Under the pieces are notes generated by a model that saw only the letters and a list, made by a program, of their open reading frames with translations, did not search any database and had not been told where the DNA came from. A stretch of 64,000 bases of DNA from Schleiferiaceae bacterium (lineage in GTDB: Bacteria; Bacteroidota; Bacteroidia; Flavobacteriales; Schleiferiaceae). Where the stretch lies: the NCBI GenBank assembly GCA_018401735.1, contig JAGYKI010000006.1, positions 78,951 to 142,950 of the forward strand, read 5' to 3'. Shown one piece after another: positions 52,976 to 61,391 of the stretch (within the stretch, counting starts at the first letter, position 1; every line of letters starts with the position of its first letter). Made by a program: the position numbers and the translations under genes.

Positions 52976-53506
52976 TTACTTGGTAAATCGGGAATCAGTG
53001 GGCATTTCGGTACCACACTTATCACAGGTTCTCAACTCTTGGGAGTGGTAAAATTCACTAAAGCGGGGAAGAAAGTCATTTTCGATATTACTTAAAGGAA
53101 AGTAAGTTTCATGGAGTTTATGGTTGCAATTATCGCAAAACCACATTAAACCATCTTGATGTGCTTCTTCGCGAACGCGTTCGATAACTAAACCAACCGA
53201 ACCTTCGGAACGCATGGGTGAATGGGGAACCTTGGCGGGTAGAAGAAACATGTCGCCTGGGCCGAGATGAATATCAACGGGATGACCATCATCTTGAATG
53301 CGTACCGTAATGTTTCCTTCTAATTGGTAAAATAGCTCCTCAGTTTCGTTGTAGTGGTAATCTTTACGCGCATTCGGTCCACCAACAACCATTACGATAT
53401 AATCTTCCCCTGCGGGGTAAAGGTTTTTATTTCCAACCGGCGGTTTTAGTAAATCGCGATTTTCATCAATCCATTGCTGGAGATTAAAGGGTTTTGCTAT
53501 GGCCAT
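52976..53506 (-). CDS. haaO: 3-hydroxyanthranilate 3,4-dioxygenase
   Basis: 176 residues. Cupin with the Fe ligands in DYHYNETEELFYQLEGN (His, Glu) and LLPAKVPHSP (His). The C-terminal part has a second metal site with CDNCNHKLHE and CDKCGTE, typical of the bacterial single-domain form. It opens the ring of 3-hydroxyanthranilate on the kynurenine route to quinolinate and NAD. No other kynurenine gene is nearby. A -7-like TACCTTCG lies 14 bases upstream (53521-53528). Confidence 0.95.
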   Translation of the reverse strand: MAIAKPFNLQQWIDENRDLLKPPVGNKNLYPAGEDYIVMVVGGPNARKDYHYNETEELFYQLEGNITVRIQDDGHPVDIHLGPGDMFLLPAKVPHSPMRSEGSVGLVIERVREEAHQDGLMWFCDNCNHKLHETYFPLSNIENDFLPRFSEFYHSQELRTCDKCGTEMPTDSRFTK

Positions 53507-53542
53507 ATTGATTCTTTCTACGAAGGTAAATTACTAAAACAA

Positions 53543-53566
53543 AAAACCCCGCATTTGCGGGGTTTT
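53543..53566. terminator. Bidirectional terminator-like hairpin
   Basis: Perfect 10-bp stem AAAACCCCGC/GCGGGGTTTT with ATTT loop. It ends the small lipoprotein gene from the right and lies just upstream of the haaO promoter. Confidence 0.85.
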
Positions 53567-53588
53567 AATGTTTTGGGAACAGTAAAAA

Positions 53589-53846
53589 TTACATTTCACT
53601 GTGCTCTGCGTGATCTTCGCCTTCAGCGTGATCATGCATTTCTTCCATGGCTTCTTCGCCAGCTTCCATAACAGTATCCATTACTTCTTCAGTAGCTTCA
53701 ACAGCTTCTTCTACAACTTCTTCAGTAGTAGCTTCTTCAACTACCTCAGTAGTTTCGTCAGTTGTGGCTTCTTCAGTAGCAGGGGCATTACATGCAACAG
53801 CTGCTGCGAAAATTAATGCGAACGCAAAAAAACTTACTTTTTTCAT
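53589..53846 (-). CDS. Small acidic lipoprotein with His-rich tail
   Basis: 85 residues. Signal peptide ending in AAAVAC (lipobox Cys19), a Glu/Thr/Val repeat region (TTEEVVEEAVEATEEV) and a tail with HDHAEGEDHAEHSEM. Very acidic. The end with four His among Asp/Glu could bind metal ions; this is inference. The plus-strand frames over this gene are mirror images of the low-complexity sequence. Function unknown. Confidence 0.8.
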   Translation of the reverse strand: MKKVSFFAFALIFAAAVACNAPATEEATTDETTEVVEEATTEEVVEEAVEATEEVMDTVMEAGEEAMEEMHDHAEGEDHAEHSEM

Positions 53847-53882
53847 CCTTCTCTCTAGATTTGGTTGTTAAACAATAATGTG

Positions 53883-53890
53883 CAAATGTA
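53883..53890 (-). promoter_or_regulatory. Promoter -7 element of the acidic lipoprotein gene
   Basis: TACATTTG on the minus strand, 36 bases upstream of the ATG at 53846. Confidence 0.5.
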
Positions 53891-53929
53891 TACAATTTTT
53901 AAAGCCTTGTAAGTCAGTCGGCTGAGAAA

Positions 53930-55465
53930 TTATTTTTTGAGTAAATTGCTCATATTTAAGTGCTTGGCTAATTCCGAGGCCAGGTCCTCCCTTTTTATGC
54001 GCTCTTGTTGCATCGTATCCCGGTTGCGAAGAGTCACAGTTCCGTCTTCTTTTGTTTGAAAATCGACCGTAATGCAGAAGGGAGTACCAATCGCATCATG
54101 GCGACGGTAGCGTTTGCCAATTGCGTCTTTTTCATCATATTGTACCGAATACTCCAATTGCAATTCGCTTAAAATTTCTCTTGAGATCTCGGGTAAGCCG
54201 TCTTTCTTAACAAGGGGTAAAATGGCTGCTTTTACAGGAGCTAAAGGCATAGGCAGCTTTAATACTATGCGCTCGCTGCCGTCTTCTAAAATTTCTTCAC
54301 GGTAAGAAGAAGAGAAAAGAGCTAAAAACATGCGATCTAAACCAATAGAGGTTTCAACCACGTAGGGAATATAACTCTCGCCTAAGTCAGGGTCGAAGAA
54401 TTGTAGCTTCTTACCACTGTGCTCTTCATGCGCTTTTAAATCGAAATCGGTACGGCTATGAATCCCTTCCAATTCTTTGAAGCCAAAAGGGAAATTAAAC
54501 TCAATATCGGAAGCGGCATTAGCGTAATGTGCCAATTTTTCGTGATCGTGGAAACGGTAGTATGATTCGTCTATACCCAAGCTTTTATGCCAAGCTAAGC
54601 GTTTTTCTTTCCAGTATTCATACCATTTAAGTTCTTCACCTGGGCGAACAAAGAATTGCATTTCCATTTGTTCAAACTCACGCATTCTGAAAATAAACTG
54701 GCGTGCAACAATCTCGTTTCTAAATGCTTTGCCGGTTTGAGCAATTCCGAAAGGAATTTTCATGCGACCAGTTTTCTGAACATTGAGGAAGTTAACGAAT
54801 ATCCCTTGGGCCGTTTCCGGACGCAGATACAGTTTGGAGGCCCCTTCAGCCGTAGAGCCCATTTGGGTACTAAACATTAAATTGAACTGACGAACTTCAG
54901 TCCAGTTTTTAGAGCCACTTAGAGGGCAAACAATGCCTTTCTCTTCAATAAGTGCTTTTACATCATCGAGATCTTCCGCGTTTAAACTGCGGGCTAAACG
55001 TTGCACACTTTCTTCGGCTTCGTCTAGATAATTTTTTACCCGTGGATTGGTTTCGGCGTATAGTTTGGCATCGAAAGTTTCGCCAAATCGCTTGGCCGCT
55101 TTTTCAATTTCTTTCGCGGCTTTAAGGCGCAGTTTTTCAGCATAATCTTCTACTAAAACATCTGCACGATAGCGTTTCTTACTATCCTTATTGTCAATTA
55201 AAGGATCATTAAATGCGCTGGTATGACCAGAGGCGTCCCAAGTTTTTGGATGCATGAAAATAGCGGCATCCAGGCCCACAATATTTTCGTGCATTTGCAC
55301 CATGGATTTCCACCAATAGTCGCGAATATTTTTCTTTAATTCCACACCATTCTGCCCGTAGTCGTAAACGGCTGATAATCCGTCGTATATCTCGCTGGAA
55401 GGGAAAACAAACCCATACTCCTTGGCATGGGAAATTACTTTCTTAAAAAGTTCGTCTTGATTCAT
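53930..55465 (-). CDS. glyS: Glycyl-tRNA synthetase (single-chain, alpha2 type)
   Basis: 511 residues. Class II synthetase: motif around YDYGQNGVELKKNIRDYW near the N-terminus, LMFSTQMGSTAEGASKLYLRPETAQGIF, RNEIVARQFIFRMREFEQMEMQFF, and anticodon-binding domain from about 400. The sequence is the eukaryote/archaea-like single-chain enzyme found in Bacteroidota. Its -7 element lies only 5 bases before ATG, so the mRNA may be nearly leaderless. Confidence 0.96.
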   Translation of the reverse strand: MNQDELFKKVISHAKEYGFVFPSSEIYDGLSAVYDYGQNGVELKKNIRDYWWKSMVQMHENIVGLDAAIFMHPKTWDASGHTSAFNDPLIDNKDSKKRYRADVLVEDYAEKLRLKAAKEIEKAAKRFGETFDAKLYAETNPRVKNYLDEAEESVQRLARSLNAEDLDDVKALIEEKGIVCPLSGSKNWTEVRQFNLMFSTQMGSTAEGASKLYLRPETAQGIFVNFLNVQKTGRMKIPFGIAQTGKAFRNEIVARQFIFRMREFEQMEMQFFVRPGEELKWYEYWKEKRLAWHKSLGIDESYYRFHDHEKLAHYANAASDIEFNFPFGFKELEGIHSRTDFDLKAHEEHSGKKLQFFDPDLGESYIPYVVETSIGLDRMFLALFSSSYREEILEDGSERIVLKLPMPLAPVKAAILPLVKKDGLPEISREILSELQLEYSVQYDEKDAIGKRYRRHDAIGTPFCITVDFQTKEDGTVTLRNRDTMQQERIKREDLASELAKHLNMSNLLKK

Positions 55466-55470
55466 GGCGG

Positions 55471-55478
55471 CAAAGGTA
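55471..55478 (-). promoter_or_regulatory. glyS promoter -7 element
   Basis: TACCTTTG on the minus strand, 5 bases before the glyS ATG at 55465. A very short 5' leader or leaderless mRNA results. Confidence 0.6.
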
Positions 55479-55565
55479 ATTAGCTTTTAGCAATTTGGCT
55501 TAATATCAGGAGCTATGGATTAGTATCTGTTTCAAATAAAACCATTTGTAAATAACTTAGGCTCT

Positions 55566-55599
55566 GTTTTTTTTCGCTTTCGCTAGATGCGTTTTTAAG
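55566..55599 (+). repeat. T8-led intergenic repeat, copy 2
   Basis: G-T8-C followed by GCTTTCGCTAGATGCG; similar to 37754-37786. It lies between glyS and marC, just beyond the 3' end of marC. Confidence 0.45.
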
Positions 55600-55640
55600 G
55601 GCGCCATTTCTTCAAACGCATCTTGGGAAACCAAAAGGGC

Positions 55641-56216
55641 TTACTTAAAAAGCTGTACGGCGTTTTCAGAGAAAAGTTTAACGGAGATAGCGAGGAGGAT
55701 TACGCCAAAAACCTTGCGGAGAACATTAAGGCCACCCTCGCCCAGTATTTTTTCGAGCCAAGCAGCACTTTTTAAAACAGCAAAGACTAAAATGCAATTA
55801 ATCAGAATGGCAACCACAATGTTCTCGGCTTCAAACTCAGCACGAATACTTACTATGGTTGTCATGGTTCCAGCTCCTGCAATTAGAGGGAAGGCTAGGG
55901 GTACTATTGAGGCCGATTTTGGCTCTTCGTCTTTGATAAGGTGAACCCCTAAAACCATTTCCAAAGCCAAGATGAATAGCACAAATGCCCCTGCAACGGC
56001 GAATGAATTGATATCTACACCGAGGTATTTTAAAATGCTTTCTCCCAGAAAGAGGAAGACGATCATAATACCAGCGGCAACTATACTAGCCTTCTCACTT
56101 TGGATGTGTCCCACTTTTTTTCGCAAGGAAATTATTAGAGGGATGCTACCCATGATATCTATTACTGCAAATAGAATCATGGTAGCGGATAGGATCTCTT
56201 TAAAACTAAAGTTCAT
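55641..56216 (-). CDS. MarC family membrane protein
   Basis: 191 residues, six membrane segments. DIMGSIPLIISLRKKVG in the first loop and PLAFPLIAGAGTMTTIVS in the fourth match the MarC/YhgN family. The family was once linked to multiple antibiotic resistance; its actual function is unsettled. A TACTTTCG -7-like element is at 56236-56243. It follows the cold-shock gene on the same strand with a 111-base gap. Confidence 0.9.
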   Translation of the reverse strand: MNFSFKEILSATMILFAVIDIMGSIPLIISLRKKVGHIQSEKASIVAAGIMIVFLFLGESILKYLGVDINSFAVAGAFVLFILALEMVLGVHLIKDEEPKSASIVPLAFPLIAGAGTMTTIVSIRAEFEAENIVVAILINCILVFAVLKSAAWLEKILGEGGLNVLRKVFGVILLAISVKLFSENAVQLFK

Positions 56217-56327
56217 GCGGTCTTAATTTGGGCCGCGAAAGTACATTCTTTAATTCCTTAAATAATAGAAAATTTAAAGAATTAATAGAGCCTTAACTTA
56301 TGAGCTATAGTTTTGGATTAAAGGTAG

Positions 56328-56771
56328 TTATCTAGAAACTTTAACGTTAACTGCGCTTGGTCCTTTGGGTCCGTTTTCAGTTTCGTAAGTAACTAAGTTT
56401 CCTTCTTTAATTTCTTCGGTTAATGCGTTAATGTGAACGAACACACTTTGGCCGCTTTTCTTGTCTTTAATAAAGCCATAACCTTTAGAGTGGTTAAAGA
56501 AAGTAACCGTTCCTCTTTTAATAAGATCGGCTGCTTCTTCTTCGGCGGTTCGTTGTGGTATGCCGATTTCTATACTTTTGGCTTTAACTTTTTCCGCTGC
56601 TTCGGGCGGTGTATCGTGGAAGTTACCATAAACATCCATATAAGTGATGTTGTCACCCTTATCTTCTGGATTGGCTTTTCTGTCCTCTTTACGTTTGTTT
56701 TTCAGCTCCTTCTTCTTTAAGCGCTTTTTTTCTCGTTCCTTCTTGCCGAAGGTTTCTTGCGATTTACCCAT
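56328..56771 (-). CDS. Cold-shock domain protein with basic N-terminal extension
   Basis: 147 residues. The first 40 residues are a Lys/Arg/Glu-rich helix (EREKKRLKKKELKNKRKED). The C-terminal 65 residues are a cold-shock domain with the RNA-binding motifs KGYGFIKD (RNP1) and VFVHINAL (RNP2). Such long CSD proteins in Bacteroidota are thought to act as RNA chaperones. Its ATG is 21 bases downstream of the DEAD-box gene on the same strand. Confidence 0.92.
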   Translation of the reverse strand: MGKSQETFGKKEREKKRLKKKELKNKRKEDRKANPEDKGDNITYMDVYGNFHDTPPEAAEKVKAKSIEIGIPQRTAEEEAADLIKRGTVTFFNHSKGYGFIKDKKSGQSVFVHINALTEEIKEGNLVTYETENGPKGPSAVNVKVSR

Positions 56772-56792
56772 TTGAAAATTAAAATTTGGTTA

Positions 56793-57998
56793 TTAGTCTT
56801 GAATAAAAGTGTAGGCTTTTCCAGTTTTGCCTGCTCTACCTGTTCTCCCAACGCGGTGGATATAGCTATCCATGGTTTTGGGAACCTGGTAATTTATTAC
56901 GTGACTTACGTCTTCAACGTCGAGTCCGCGAGCGGCAACATCGGTAGCCACCAACACTCTAATCTTACCAGTTTTAAAAGCATTTAGTGCGTTTTGGCGG
57001 TAGTTTTGGGTTTTGTTACCGTGAATTTCATCGGCTTTAATCCCCGCCTTGCTTAATTGGCTGCGCACTTTACTAACCCATCTTTTTGTTTCAGCAAAAA
57101 CTAAAACCTTTTCAAATTCTGGGTTATCAATTAAATTTAGAAGGACTTGAAATTTATTCTCACCCTCCGCAATTTTAATAATATCTTGTTCTATGTGATC
57201 ATTGCTTGCTTCACCACTACTAACTTTTACTTCTACCGCATTGGTAAGCAGTCGGTCAATTTGGTTTCGCTGAGTTTTGTCTAGTGTCGCCGAGAATAGC
57301 ATTGTGTGCTTGCGGTTTCGCATGGCACTGGTAATGCGGTTTACATCCTTTTCAAAACCCATGTCTAGCATGCGATCGAATTCGTCGAGTACTAATACTT
57401 TAAAGTCTCGGAAATCTAAGGCGCCACGATCAGAAAGATCAAGTAAACGACCGGGGGTTCCTACTACCAAGTCTGGTCTGCGACGGGCGCGATCTACATC
57501 ACGATTAATATTGGTGCCACCAATAAAGCAGCTACTTTGGAAGTTCATTCCGCGACTAAGACTACGATATTCTTCTTCAATTTGCACGGCTAATTCGCGG
57601 GTAGGGGCTAAAACTAAAATAGCTTCCGGTTTAGTATCGCGCAATTGCTTATCGATAATAGGAATTAAGAAAGCCGCAGTTTTACCGGTTCCTGTTTGGG
57701 CAATGCCTAAAAGGTCACGATTATTTAGTAGGTCTTCGATGCTACGATCTTGTATTTCGGTGGGCTTTTCGTAGCCTTTGTGGGCTAAAGCACTTTTTAA
57801 CTTCTCGTGTATGGGAAAGTCGGCAAAAGTACGCTCAGAAACATAGTTAGTAATCTCACGAGCTTGCGCTTGTTGCTGCAAGTCTTCCGCTTTTAAATTT
57901 GATTCTTGACCCTTTTTCTTTCCTCTATTAGGAGAACTAGGTCTTCTGCTCGCGTAGCCATTGGCCGGACGCGAAGTTTTCTTGCGATAATCGCTCAT
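56793..57998 (-). CDS. DEAD-box RNA helicase (RhlE-like)
   Basis: 401 residues. Motifs: Q motif (GYEKPTEIQDRSI), Walker A AQTGTGKT, PTRELAVQ, motif II as DEFD in VLVLDEFDRMLD, SAT in LFSATL, and HRVGRTGRAG. The N-terminal 60 residues are basic and probably disordered (RPANGYASRRPSSPNRGKKK). It unwinds RNA duplexes. It is 39 bases after the desaturase and 21 bases before the cold-shock gene. The DEFD variant also occurs in RhlE-like proteins of this phylum. Confidence 0.94.
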   Translation of the reverse strand: MSDYRKKTSRPANGYASRRPSSPNRGKKKGQESNLKAEDLQQQAQAREITNYVSERTFADFPIHEKLKSALAHKGYEKPTEIQDRSIEDLLNNRDLLGIAQTGTGKTAAFLIPIIDKQLRDTKPEAILVLAPTRELAVQIEEEYRSLSRGMNFQSSCFIGGTNINRDVDRARRRPDLVVGTPGRLLDLSDRGALDFRDFKVLVLDEFDRMLDMGFEKDVNRITSAMRNRKHTMLFSATLDKTQRNQIDRLLTNAVEVKVSSGEASNDHIEQDIIKIAEGENKFQVLLNLIDNPEFEKVLVFAETKRWVSKVRSQLSKAGIKADEIHGNKTQNYRQNALNAFKTGKIRVLVATDVAARGLDVEDVSHVINYQVPKTMDSYIHRVGRTGRAGKTGKAYTFIQD

Positions 57999-58037
57999 AT
58001 TTTTGGAATAGTGGTATGTGAATGTGCGGCGCTATAT

Positions 58038-59123
58038 TTAGCTAGCCTGCACTCTACCGAGTTGGTAAAGCATTTGTCCGTGCTTCTTTAAAGCGTCGGC
58101 AAAACTGCTTTGACAGTGATATGGGATACCATATTCACGCGCTGTTTCAGACACTATTTTGGAGAGTTTCCTATAGTGTACATGACTAATATTGGAGAAC
58201 AGGTGATGTTCTACCTGATAATTTAGGCCACCGATTAACCACGAAAAGATGCGACTCTTGGGTGAGAAATTTGTGGTGGTACTTAATTGATGAACGGCCC
58301 AATTATTTTCCATTTTACCATCTAGATTAGGTAAAGGATATTCGGAACTGGGCATTACATGCGCAGTTTGGAATATAATGGATAATAAGAAACCCGTGAT
58401 AAGGTGCATTATTAGGAATCCAATGATAACCCACCAAAAATGAGGGGCAAAAAACATAGGGAGTACTAATATAAAGCCGAAGTAAACCACTTTACCGGCG
58501 GCAATTTTAAAGATACGTGAACGCAGTTCTTCTTTGGTTTTTATCAAACCCATTTTGTGGTAACGAATTGCGCGCTTATAGTCTGTGTAAGTTAATTTAA
58601 TTAGGGTCATTAAACCATAAAGAAACCAAGCATAAACAAACTGATAACGATGAACGTCTTTGTAATCATCGTGCGGTGAAAATCTTAATAAAGGTGGGCC
58701 AATTATATCTTCATCGGCCTCATGAATATTAGTATAAGTATGATGCAACACATTATGCTGTAGGCGCCAAATGGATGCGTCACCTCCTAACATATTCATT
58801 ACTAAACTTGCAATATTATTAACGGTACGATTAGAAGAAAAGGAGCCGTGATTAGCATCGTGCATAATATTCATGCCAATGCCGGCAGTGCCTAGACCCA
58901 TTAAAACCCAAAGAAAGGTGAAAACCCAGAAATTGGTAACGGTGCCACTTACGAGTAGGGCAAAAGGACCGAAGTACAAAGCCAACATTGCAAAAAACTT
59001 GATCCAGATGGGCCAACCTCCTTGTTTAGAAATATTGTTATCGCTGAAATACTTGTTTACTCTTTCGTTTAAAGCTTTGAAAAACTGTAAATCTTGAGTG
59101 CGGGAGAACTTGTAACTATGAAT
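58038..59123 (-). CDS. Membrane fatty acid desaturase (acyl-CoA/acyl-lipid), unusual start
   Basis: Three His boxes are present: HDANHGS, HNVLHH and QVEHHLF, with membrane segments between them; it introduces a double bond in membrane acyl chains with a diiron centre. The first ATG in frame is at 58988, but the 45 codons upstream are coding-like (YKFSRTQDLQFFKALNERVN, KYFSDNNIS) and match the usual N-terminus of the family. This extension has no ATG, GTG, TTG or CTG up to a TAA at 59136-59138. ATT at 59121-59123 fits the expected start. Alternatives: start at 58988, a mutated start, or an assembly error. Total 361 residues. Confidence 0.85.
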   Translation of the reverse strand: MHSYKFSRTQDLQFFKALNERVNKYFSDNNISKQGGWPIWIKFFAMLALYFGPFALLVSGTVTNFWVFTFLWVLMGLGTAGIGMNIMHDANHGSFSSNRTVNNIASLVMNMLGGDASIWRLQHNVLHHTYTNIHEADEDIIGPPLLRFSPHDDYKDVHRYQFVYAWFLYGLMTLIKLTYTDYKRAIRYHKMGLIKTKEELRSRIFKIAAGKVVYFGFILVLPMFFAPHFWWVIIGFLIMHLITGFLLSIIFQTAHVMPSSEYPLPNLDGKMENNWAVHQLSTTTNFSPKSRIFSWLIGGLNYQVEHHLFSNISHVHYRKLSKIVSETAREYGIPYHCQSSFADALKKHGQMLYQLGRVQAS

Positions 59124-59158
59124 AAGACTGTTTTTTTAGGTAGCTCTACACTACTATT

Positions 59159-59247
59159 AATCAATTTAGCTGTAAATCATCTTAGCTAAATCGATTAAGA
59201 AGGAAGGTGTCTCACCTACCGCTAAGAGGATATTTGCCGCAAAGGTA
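59159..59247 (-). promoter_or_regulatory. Structured leader of the desaturase with promoter
   Basis: The -7 element TACCTTTG is at 59240-59247 on the minus strand, giving a leader of about 110 bases. The leader holds a 13-bp stem (59159-59171 with 59184-59196, one G-U pair; AATCGATTTAGCT/AGCTAAATTGATT) and a smaller AGGTG/CACCT hairpin near 59207-59219. The loop of the large stem contains an ATG that begins a 4-codon frame. Confidence 0.55.
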
Positions 59248-59396
59248 GTAATAATTTCTATGTGAAGCTTCTTTATTTTTAATAGTTGTCTAAGTACTCA
59301 TTCTCCTGCAGATTTAGTTCAGTTTCTTTTTCAAGGTAGGTTTTTAATAAGTATGGATTAATTTAAATAAGAGGGATAGGATTGCCTAGCTCTTCG

Positions 59397-59404
59397 TAAT
59401 TTTG
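59397..59404 (+). promoter_or_regulatory. Promoter -7 element of the DUF3109 gene
   Basis: TAATTTTG, 5 bases before the ATG at 59410; match to TAnnTTTG, leaving almost no 5' leader. Confidence 0.5.
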
Positions 59405-59409
59405 CGCCT

Positions 59410-59985
59410 ATGATAGCACATGGTAAAACCGTAATTTCTCAGGACCTTTTTGAAGAGCAGTTTGTTTGTGATTTAAAGAAGTGTAAGGGAGCTTGTTGTG
59501 TGGAGGGAGATGCAGGTGCTCCTCTCGATTTGCAAGAAGTTAAAATCTTAAAAGAGGAATACAACCATATAAAACCCTTTCTCCGCAAGGAAGGAATAGA
59601 GGCAATTGAAAAACAGGGCACAGCCATTATTGATGATTACGATGGGGAGTTTGTCACTCCTTTGGTAAACGAAAAGGAGTGTGCATATGTAGTGTTCGAT
59701 GACAAAGGAACTACTCTTTGTGGAATTGAGTTAGCTTGGAAGGAAGGTGAAACCTCGTTTCGAAAACCAGTGTCTTGCCACTTATACCCTATCCGCATTC
59801 AAAGCTATCCTTCATTTGATGCCATTAACTATCACAAATGGGAAATATGCAGTCCAGCTTGTTCCTTAGGTAAAGAGTTGAAAGTACCCGTTTACAAGTT
59901 TGCGAAAGATTCCCTGATTAGAAAGTATGGAGAAGATTGGTATGGTGAGCTTGAGTTGATTGCTGAGGAATGGTTAAATCATTAA
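59410..59985 (+). CDS. DUF3109 family Cys-rich protein
   Basis: 191 residues. Cysteine clusters: CDLKKCKGACCVEGD at the N-terminus, single Cys in ECAYV and LCGIEL, then SCHLYPIRI and CSPACSLG. This is the DUF3109/YkgJ-like pattern of a possible zinc- or iron-sulfur-binding protein. No signal peptide. Monocistronic, 400 bases before nrdB. Function unknown. Confidence 0.9.
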   Translation: MIAHGKTVISQDLFEEQFVCDLKKCKGACCVEGDAGAPLDLQEVKILKEEYNHIKPFLRKEGIEAIEKQGTAIIDDYDGEFVTPLVNEKECAYVVFDDKGTTLCGIELAWKEGETSFRKPVSCHLYPIRIQSYPSFDAINYHKWEICSPACSLGKELKVPVYKFAKDSLIRKYGEDWYGELELIAEEWLNH

Positions 59986-60388
59986 GTGCTTAAAAATCAG
60001 TTCATTGATTTAATTCATTGAAGATTAGTTGTTAAGCATTTGTTATCAGTCGGTCAACTTTTTCAATTTCTGCCAAGGTTTTTAACAATCAGTGTGAATT
60101 ACTATTCATAATATTTTTCAAATTAAGTCTTGGTTTTTTTCCAACTCACGTCTTTGTTGGCTTTGCCTAACATTCACTAAAAGAACCTTGTTAATAAGTG
60201 TAGGCAAATGTGGAAAAGTAGAGGTTGCAAGGCCTTGATTCATTAGTCATATTTGTATAACAACCAAAGGGGGAGTTTCCATCGATACGGTAAATTTTAT
60301 AGCTATATATCTGATAAACAGGTATCTGTGCATTTGCTATTGTTGCTATACTCCCCAATAACAAGGCGTTAACAAGTAAAGAGATTAA
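59986..60388 (+). promoter_or_regulatory. nrd upstream region: promoter and structured leader
   Basis: 403 bases without a gene. A promoter-like TTG (60225-60227), 20-base spacer, CATATTTG (60248-60255) lies 133 bases before nrdB. The leader is closed by GGGGAGT (60270-60276) pairing with ACTCCCC (60350-60356). No recognised NrdR box; CTATATATCT at 60303-60312 is only a partial match. Confidence 0.5.
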
Positions 60389-61363
60389 ATGAAGGAGCAG
60401 GAACCAATTTTAAAGGAGAATAGTAACAGATTTGTACTTTTCCCTATCGAACATCATGATATTTGGGAATATTATAAGAAGCAGGAAGCAAGTTTTTGGA
60501 CCGCCGAGGAAATAGACCTTCAACAGGACATTACCGATTGGGCAAATAAGCTAAATGAGGAAGAACGCTATTTTATAAAACACATCTTAGCATTTTTCGC
60601 CGCTAGTGATGGTATTGTAAATGAAAATTTAGCCGAGAACTTCGTAAACGAGGTGCAATACACCGAAGCTAAGTTTTTCTACGGTTTCCAAATCATGATG
60701 GAGAATATCCACAGTGAAACCTATTCCCTCTTAATAGACTCTTATATTAAGGATAAGGAAGATCGTAATCGTCTTTTTAGAGCTATTGAAAATTTTGAGG
60801 CCATCAAGCGTAAAGCTGATTGGGCTTTGAAATGGATTGAAAGTGATTCTTTCGCAGAGCGCTTAGTGGCCTTCGCGGCGGTAGAGGGCATTTTCTTTAG
60901 TGGTGCTTTTTGCTCGATTTTTTGGTTAAAGAAAAGAGGCTTAATGCCAGGGTTGACTTTTTCTAATGAATTGATTTCACGCGACGAAGGTTTGCATTGC
61001 GATTTCGCCGTGCACTTGCATAATAAGCATCTCATAAATAAGGTGCCGAAGGAAAGAATTAAGGGCATTATTACCGATGCCTTAGATATAGAGCGTGAGT
61101 TTATCACTGAATCTTTACCAGTAAACCTAATTGGAATGAATTCCAAGCTGATGACGCAGTACCTAGAGTTTGTGGCCGATCGTTTATTAGTAGAGCTGGA
61201 GTGTGAGAAAGTATATAATGCAGAAAACCCCTTCGATTTCATGGAAATGATCAGTTTGCAAGGGAAGACTAACTTTTTTGAGAAGCGCGTAGCGGAGTAC
61301 CAAAAGAGTGGTGTAGTGCAAGGCAGTCAGTCCAATAACATTGAGTTTGACGCAGATTTTTAG
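60389..61363 (+). CDS. nrdB: Class Ia ribonucleotide reductase beta subunit
   Basis: 324 residues. Diiron ligands include Glu105 and His108 (MENIHSETY); Tyr112 in the same segment is the expected radical tyrosine. A later DEGLHCDFA holds further ligands. The C-terminal tail NNIEFDADF is the piece that docks to the alpha subunit. It generates the tyrosyl radical for NrdA. Followed after 28 bases by nrdA. Confidence 0.96.
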   Translation: MKEQEPILKENSNRFVLFPIEHHDIWEYYKKQEASFWTAEEIDLQQDITDWANKLNEEERYFIKHILAFFAASDGIVNENLAENFVNEVQYTEAKFFYGFQIMMENIHSETYSLLIDSYIKDKEDRNRLFRAIENFEAIKRKADWALKWIESDSFAERLVAFAAVEGIFFSGAFCSIFWLKKRGLMPGLTFSNELISRDEGLHCDFAVHLHNKHLINKVPKERIKGIITDALDIEREFITESLPVNLIGMNSKLMTQYLEFVADRLLVELECEKVYNAENPFDFMEMISLQGKTNFFEKRVAEYQKSGVVQGSQSNNIEFDADF

Positions 61364-61391
61364 TTTTAAAACAACCGATAAAAGATAGTAG

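Noticed and set aside
53601..53871. Plus-strand frames rich in Ser/Phe over the small lipoprotein
   Set aside because: Mirror image of the Glu/Thr-rich coding sequence on the minus strand, which has signal peptide and lipobox.
57277..57774. 165-residue plus-strand frame
   Set aside because: Antisense to the DEAD-box helicase motifs.
60303..60312. NrdR box upstream of nrdB
   Set aside because: CTATATATCT agrees only partly with the NrdR consensus and no second box at the usual spacing was found.
60742..61242. 166-residue minus-strand frame
   Set aside because: Antisense to nrdB metal-site region.
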